DNA of 64,000 nucleotides, taken from NCBI RefSeq assembly GCF_040802235.1, contig NC_133169.1:40121034-40185033 (forward strand), written 5' to 3'. Source of the stretch: Manis javanica. Its lineage: Eukaryota > Chordata > Mammalia > Pholidota > Manidae. A program made the translations under genes and the position numbers. Positions 59,801 through 64,000 of the stretch are shown piece after piece. A model generated the notes under the pieces. It saw only the letters and a list, made by a program, of their open reading frames with translations, had not been told where the DNA came from and ran no database searches. Numbering within the stretch: position 1 is the stretch's first letter; each line of letters starts with the position of its first letter.

Positions 59801-60930
59801 AAGAATTTATTAGTAATAATAGGCACTTATTTTATATTTAGTCAATTTAATGTGAAAAGAAGCTGAACTCTAGAGGAGTGAAAATTTTGTTTGTTGTAAT
59901 GTAGGGTTAGATTTATCAAAGGAGGTTCAAGAATTGAATTTCAATATAAAAATAAAGAGTAAAATAATGCTTGTTTTCTGTAATCATCTAAATCATTCTT
60001 CCAAATTACGATTATACCATGGACTTATAAAAATTTGCATTTTTCATTGTTAGATAAGTAAACTTTAGTACAATCTTTATGCATTATTACACATGCTTCT
60101 ACTGTTTAGACTATCCACATGAAAGGTTTTGTTACAATCCTTCAGGCTCAAATTGGGTGCAATTACAAACTTATTTCCACCCATAATTGCTAACTTTTTT
60201 TCTACTACAATGATGGGTTAATGTAAAAAAATTATACCTATGAATATTAAGAATAGATACATGCAGATCAAATAATATATGTGCATTTAGTGAGTTCAGG
60301 TGAAGGGTATATAGATGTCCGTTATACCATTCCAATTTTCTGTTAATTGTATAAATGTTCAAAATAAAATATTAGGAAAATTTAAACATGAACACATAAA
60401 AGACGTTCAGAAAAATGAATTTCACAATGCAGCTCTGTGTCCACATTTCAATTCAATCTTTTCTATGCCTGGGAAACTCTGCTTTACCCACTGTTTTCAC
60501 TGAGAAACATTCTATTTCTGATTATATCAAATATTCAGCTATATGGGCATTTATGTGAGCCATTTTTCATTTTTTAAATTTATTCACACAATTTGAAATC
60601 TCTTTATAGATCTTTAAATTTTTTCTATTGAACTTATTAAATAGATTTTAACTTCATTTAGTTTTTTAGGTTACCCATTAGGCCTTTGGTCAACAGAAGT
60701 GGATACTGGATTATAACCAGAAAATCCTTATATATTTCTTCCTACATCCTTTCAAATCCACTTTTCCTCTCCATTCCTAGAATTTGCTTAATTATTGTGT
60801 TATTTGAAAATAATAATACCCATGAATCAAAGAATGCCCCTGAAAAATATTGCTTAACCAACATAATGAATATGGTCAATGGTTTTATAGGGTTTTTCTA
60901 CATTGACAGATAACTGCACTAGATAGATGA
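56860..60930. other. AT-rich interval with one L1 scrap; no gene
   Basis: Very AT-rich. Apart from an antisense L1 3' UTR at 57540-57830 (tgtagtttatctacaatgtta, ctcaccatgataagtgtag), I recognise no repeat or gene. Open frames of 60-75 codons here are what AT-rich DNA yields by chance and have no family features. Confidence 0.45.
57540..57830 (-). mobile_element. Old L1 3' UTR, antisense
   Basis: Blocks tgctcaccatgataagtgtag, attccacaatatttttac and cctctttacccccttcactc are the antisense L1 3' UTR also seen at 28.2 and 31.1 kb. Confidence 0.65.
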
Positions 60931-60979
60931 GGATTTAATAATGTATATAATTGTCAAATATGTTATATACCTGAAACCA

Positions 60980-61989
60980 ATTTTTGAACTATTTTTTACT
61001 CATTGGTGTGTTTGCTTTTTCCTCCGTGGTAAGTGTGCTTTGTAGTTTTAGGGAACAGTCCTTTGTCAGCTATGTCTTTTGAAAATATTTTCTCCTAATT
61101 CAGGGATTGTCTTCTCATTACCTTGACATTGTCTTTCGGAGAGCAGATGTTTAAATTTTAATAAAGTTGTTCCTTTGCTGTTGTTAGATCATTGAATTTT
61201 AATTTTGATAAAGTATCTTTTTCAGTCATTTTATCAATTTTCCTTTGGTGTCATTTTAGGCATTCTCTGTAATCAGATAGTTAAAATTTTATTTGTGCTT
61301 TCTTTATAGAGTGTTATAATTTTATGATTTCTTTTGTCAATTAATTTGGTAACCAGTCTCCATTAAATTGCTTTATAGAATCTTTCACAATGAACAAATG
61401 ACCACATGTGCATGGATCTTTTTCTGGACTATGTACATGTGTCCAGTGACTTTTTTCTCTATCCATTGACTAACACCCCAAAGTTTTAATTGTACCCTCA
61501 TAGTAAATCTGAAATTGGATAGACTGATACATCCAAATTTTTTATTTTTTGAATTATTTCATATATTAGAGTTTCTTTGTCCAGTCCACATAAACATTAC
61601 TGTCAGTTTGTCTAGAAATATAAAAATCCAGTTGTGAATTGACTGTGACTGTGCAAAAGGCATGGATTAATAGGATAAAAAATGAAATCTTTATTGTGTT
61701 GTTTCTTACAGTCCATGAACATGGTATGTCTTTCTGTTTAATTAATTGTTTCATATCTTTCATTGATATATGGAGGTTCCCATCATACTGATCCTGAATC
61801 TATTCAGATATTTACCTGATATTTCAATTAGCTTTGGAGTTGCTGTCAACTGTATTGTTTGCCTACCAAATTCTTATTGCTACCAAGGAGAAATATGATC
61901 CAGTTTCATATTTCATGTTTAAAACCTATATTCTGTGACTTTACTAAACTGACACTAATTCTAAGAGGTAGTTTTGGTGCAGATTTCTC
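60980..61989 (-). mobile_element. Old L1 ORF2 fragment, antisense
   Basis: Antisense late-to-mid ORF2: tttgtcagctatgtcttttg, ttctctatccattg, gacactaattctaag and ggtagttttggtgcag. The element continues beyond an insertion at 62340. Confidence 0.75.
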
Positions 61990-62340
61990 CTGATTTTTTA
62001 AAATTTATTTTTTTGCAATAAAGTTATATACAATATTATGTTGGTTTCAGATGTACAACATAGTAACTCGATCATTGTGTACATTACTAGATGTTTGCCA
62101 CAAATGTGATTCGTAACAGTGGGTAAGAGGGATAAATTTTAAAATTTATTTTTCAAATGTAGTTCAACTTGCCCCAACACAGTCTCATCAAGAAGCTGGG
62201 ATGGAAGCTGAGTGACCTGAGTACAAATGCCCTCAGACCTCCCTACCCTTGGGCAGCCCTCCTTCCTGTTGTCTAGCACAGTTTCTGGTGAAGGCCATCA
62301 TCCTTATCTGAGGGCAGAGGGTGAGTACTTCTGATTTTTT
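61990..62340 (-). mobile_element. Composite retro-insert within L1, flanked by ctgatttttt
   Basis: The identical 10-mer ctgatttttt at 61990-61999 and 62331-62340 brackets about 331 bp that interrupt an otherwise collinear antisense L1. Read on the minus strand the insert is a GC-richer unit (62330-62130; possibly MIR-related), followed by an old L1 3' UTR end (62110-62015) and a terminal A-rich sequence (gcaaaaaaataaattttaaaa). The order, an unknown part, then an L1 3' end, then an A-rich tail next to a TSD, suggests reverse transcription of one chimeric RNA. Confidence 0.55.
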
Positions 62341-62670
62341 TATATTGAAAGTCATACCATCTCAGAACAGGCATGTTTATATTCTTCTTTATAATTCTAT
62401 GGTTTTGTTTACAGTTCTTATATTATTACATTGCTAGGACATATACTACACACTGTTGATTGGGGGTCATAGGGATTGACATCCTTACCTTGTTCCTTAT
62501 TCTAGTATTTAGGTATTCATCTTGTATTTAGTCTTTCAGCAATAAGTCTGATATTAAATATAGTTGTTTTCATGTAGATGATGTCTGTCACCTTCTGTAT
62601 GCTGGTGGATATGATTTGCCCATTGTTGGGGACATTTGTGTCTATACTTATCATAGCTACTGTATGTTAA
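62341..62670 (-). mobile_element. Old L1 ORF2 fragment, antisense (continuation)
   Basis: Resumes with tatattgaaagtcataccatctcag (antisense of the FADD active-site region). It goes on through gacatccttaccttgttcc and ttgtgtctatacttatcatagc. Confidence 0.75.
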
Positions 62671-62959
62671 CTTTTATGGTACTTTCTTTGTGGGATTTTT
62701 GTATTCAAAGAGAGCAACATGTTATTACATAATTCTCATATTTCACATATTTTTGACTTATTCTTCTGATACTAGTAAAATAAAGTTCTATTATTTTAAG
62801 TTATCATGAAGTTCATTTGAAAATACATAGATAATGCAGGATAATTTTCTCATCTTATGTTCAGTTGTGCCATGTAAGATCACTATGTCATGGAATTGAC
62901 ATCTCATCATATTCACAGGTTTCAGTGATAGACACAGAAATTTGAGGGAGAATTTTTAG

Positions 62960-63560
62960 AATATTCCTACCACTAATTCAAAATGACATATGTACTACTA
63001 TGCTTATTGTGACATAATTTACAATAACAAGATATGGAAGAAATATGTGTCCTTTGATAAATGAATGTAAGAAGAAAATAAGGGATGTGTGCAACTCAAC
63101 AATATAAAATAATTCGATATTGTCATTTGCAGTAAAATAGGTGGACATAGACAGTATGTCAATTGAAATAAGTCAAATAGGAAAAGACAAATACCACATA
63201 ATTTAACTTATATGTGGAATCAAAAAAATAATGAACAAAACAGAAATAGACTCATGAACCAAAGAACAGTCTGTATTGTCATGAGCAGGGGGATGGGAGT
63301 CTGCCAAAATCAGTGAAAAGAATGAAAAGGTACAGCATTCTGATCATAAAATGAATTCATCACAAGAATGGAAAAAAGCATGGGAAATAAATATTCTAGT
63401 TCTGTTGTATGTTGACAGAAAACTACACTTTTCATGGTGAATATTAGGTATTTACATTAACGTGCATATATACATGTGTGCATGTGTGTTAAATCACAAT
63501 GTTGCACATCTGAAATCAGTATGATACTGTATACCAATTACATTTCAATAAGGACATAAC
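62960..63560 (+). mobile_element. Old L1 3' end, sense
   Basis: Late ORF2 (tatgcttattgtgacataatttacaataacaag, ataccacataatttaac) and 3' UTR (caaaacagaaatagactcatg, ccaattacatttcaataag) of an old L1. The outer flank to 64000 is AT-rich with no assigned feature. Confidence 0.8.
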
Positions 63561-64000
63561 AAAAATAAAAGGAATATTTCTTTGCATGACATACACTCAT
63601 TTTTTCACAGATAGCCTTGAAATAGTATTTTTCTATTTTAAGTTGAATGCAGAATTTTACCTAAAACTAAGCCATTTTACCTACCTCTATGCGTTTTTTC
63701 TGTTTTTAATATATAACCATTGTAAACCTGCAGAAGACACTTTTGCTTTTGAATTTTATCAACAATCTTATTTCAAAGAACTCAAGCAAATATAGTCTCT
63801 TTAGCTTTTCTGTCACTCTTCATTTCTTCTATTATTCCATATTTATTTTTGATAAAATTTCCCATTTGTTTCAAATAATTTTACAATTGTTTTACAATAA
63901 GTCTTCTCACGATGAATATCATAATTTTCCTTTATCTGGGAATGTTTTATTTTATTTTCTGATGGTTATTCACACATTGCCAATCACCAGGGAAATGCAA
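63561..64000. other. AT-rich end of window; nothing assigned
   Basis: A 69-codon open frame at 63586-63795 is Phe- and Tyr-rich, as expected of AT-rich DNA. The last bases (cacattgccaatcaccagggaaatgcaa) resemble a late L1 ORF2 block entering from the right. Confidence 0.4.

Overview
This window is nuclear DNA of a placental mammal, and nearly all of it is repeats and gene relics. I see no intact protein-coding gene. The evidence is LINE-1 sequence of several ages on both strands, three kinds of endogenous retrovirus (ERV) long terminal repeats (LTRs), MIR, L2 and MER5A-type fossils, CA and TA microsatellites, four decayed olfactory receptor (OR) genes and a processed kinase pseudogene. I noticed no lineage-marking tRNA- or 7SL-derived SINE (no Alu, B1, carnivore SINEC, BovB-associated or equine ERE pattern) in 64 kb. 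The young L1 family shares a G-rich 3' UTR of a type I associate with a laurasiatherian such as pangolin, but I cannot prove the order or species from this window.

Layout: 0.1-2.2 kb holds two opposed L1 ORF2 fragments. At 4.28-5.06 kb an OR C-terminal fragment abuts a 5'-truncated L1. At 5.3-6.8 kb there is a gammaretrovirus-like env remnant with a following LTR, and a 156-bp piece of it is repeated 1,011 bp downstream. 8.2-9.6 kb carries a MER5A-like element and an OR2-like pseudogene. 13.0-16.2 kb has three LTRs, one split by an L1 with a 17-bp target-site duplication (TSD). 19.3-20.8 kb has two more LTRs. 21.3-25.6 kb is a rearranged ERV-L-like provirus with a perfect 5-bp TSD. 27.8 kb has a third OR relic. 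31.6-38.4 kb is old L1 sequence, one copy of which was split by a PRKAA2 processed pseudogene that still has a 15-bp TSD. 38.75-46.86 kb is a near full-length sense L1 followed directly by a 5'-truncated L1. 47.9-48.85 kb is a fourth OR pseudogene. 49.45-56.01 kb is a near full-length antisense L1 with a different, longer 5' UTR. 56-64 kb is AT-rich with old L1 pieces.

There is no operon-like logic. The window is best read as a decayed olfactory receptor cluster filled by successive retrotransposition. Nested insertions with readable TSDs allow relative dating: an L1 is younger than the LTR it splits, and the PRKAA2 copy is younger than the L1 ORF1 it splits. I found no convincing new biological system. 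The most useful leads are the 156-bp duplication, the two L1 5' UTR types (one with a long antisense open frame and internal repeats), the L1 fragment without a 3' end inside the ERV, and a composite retro-insert at 62 kb.
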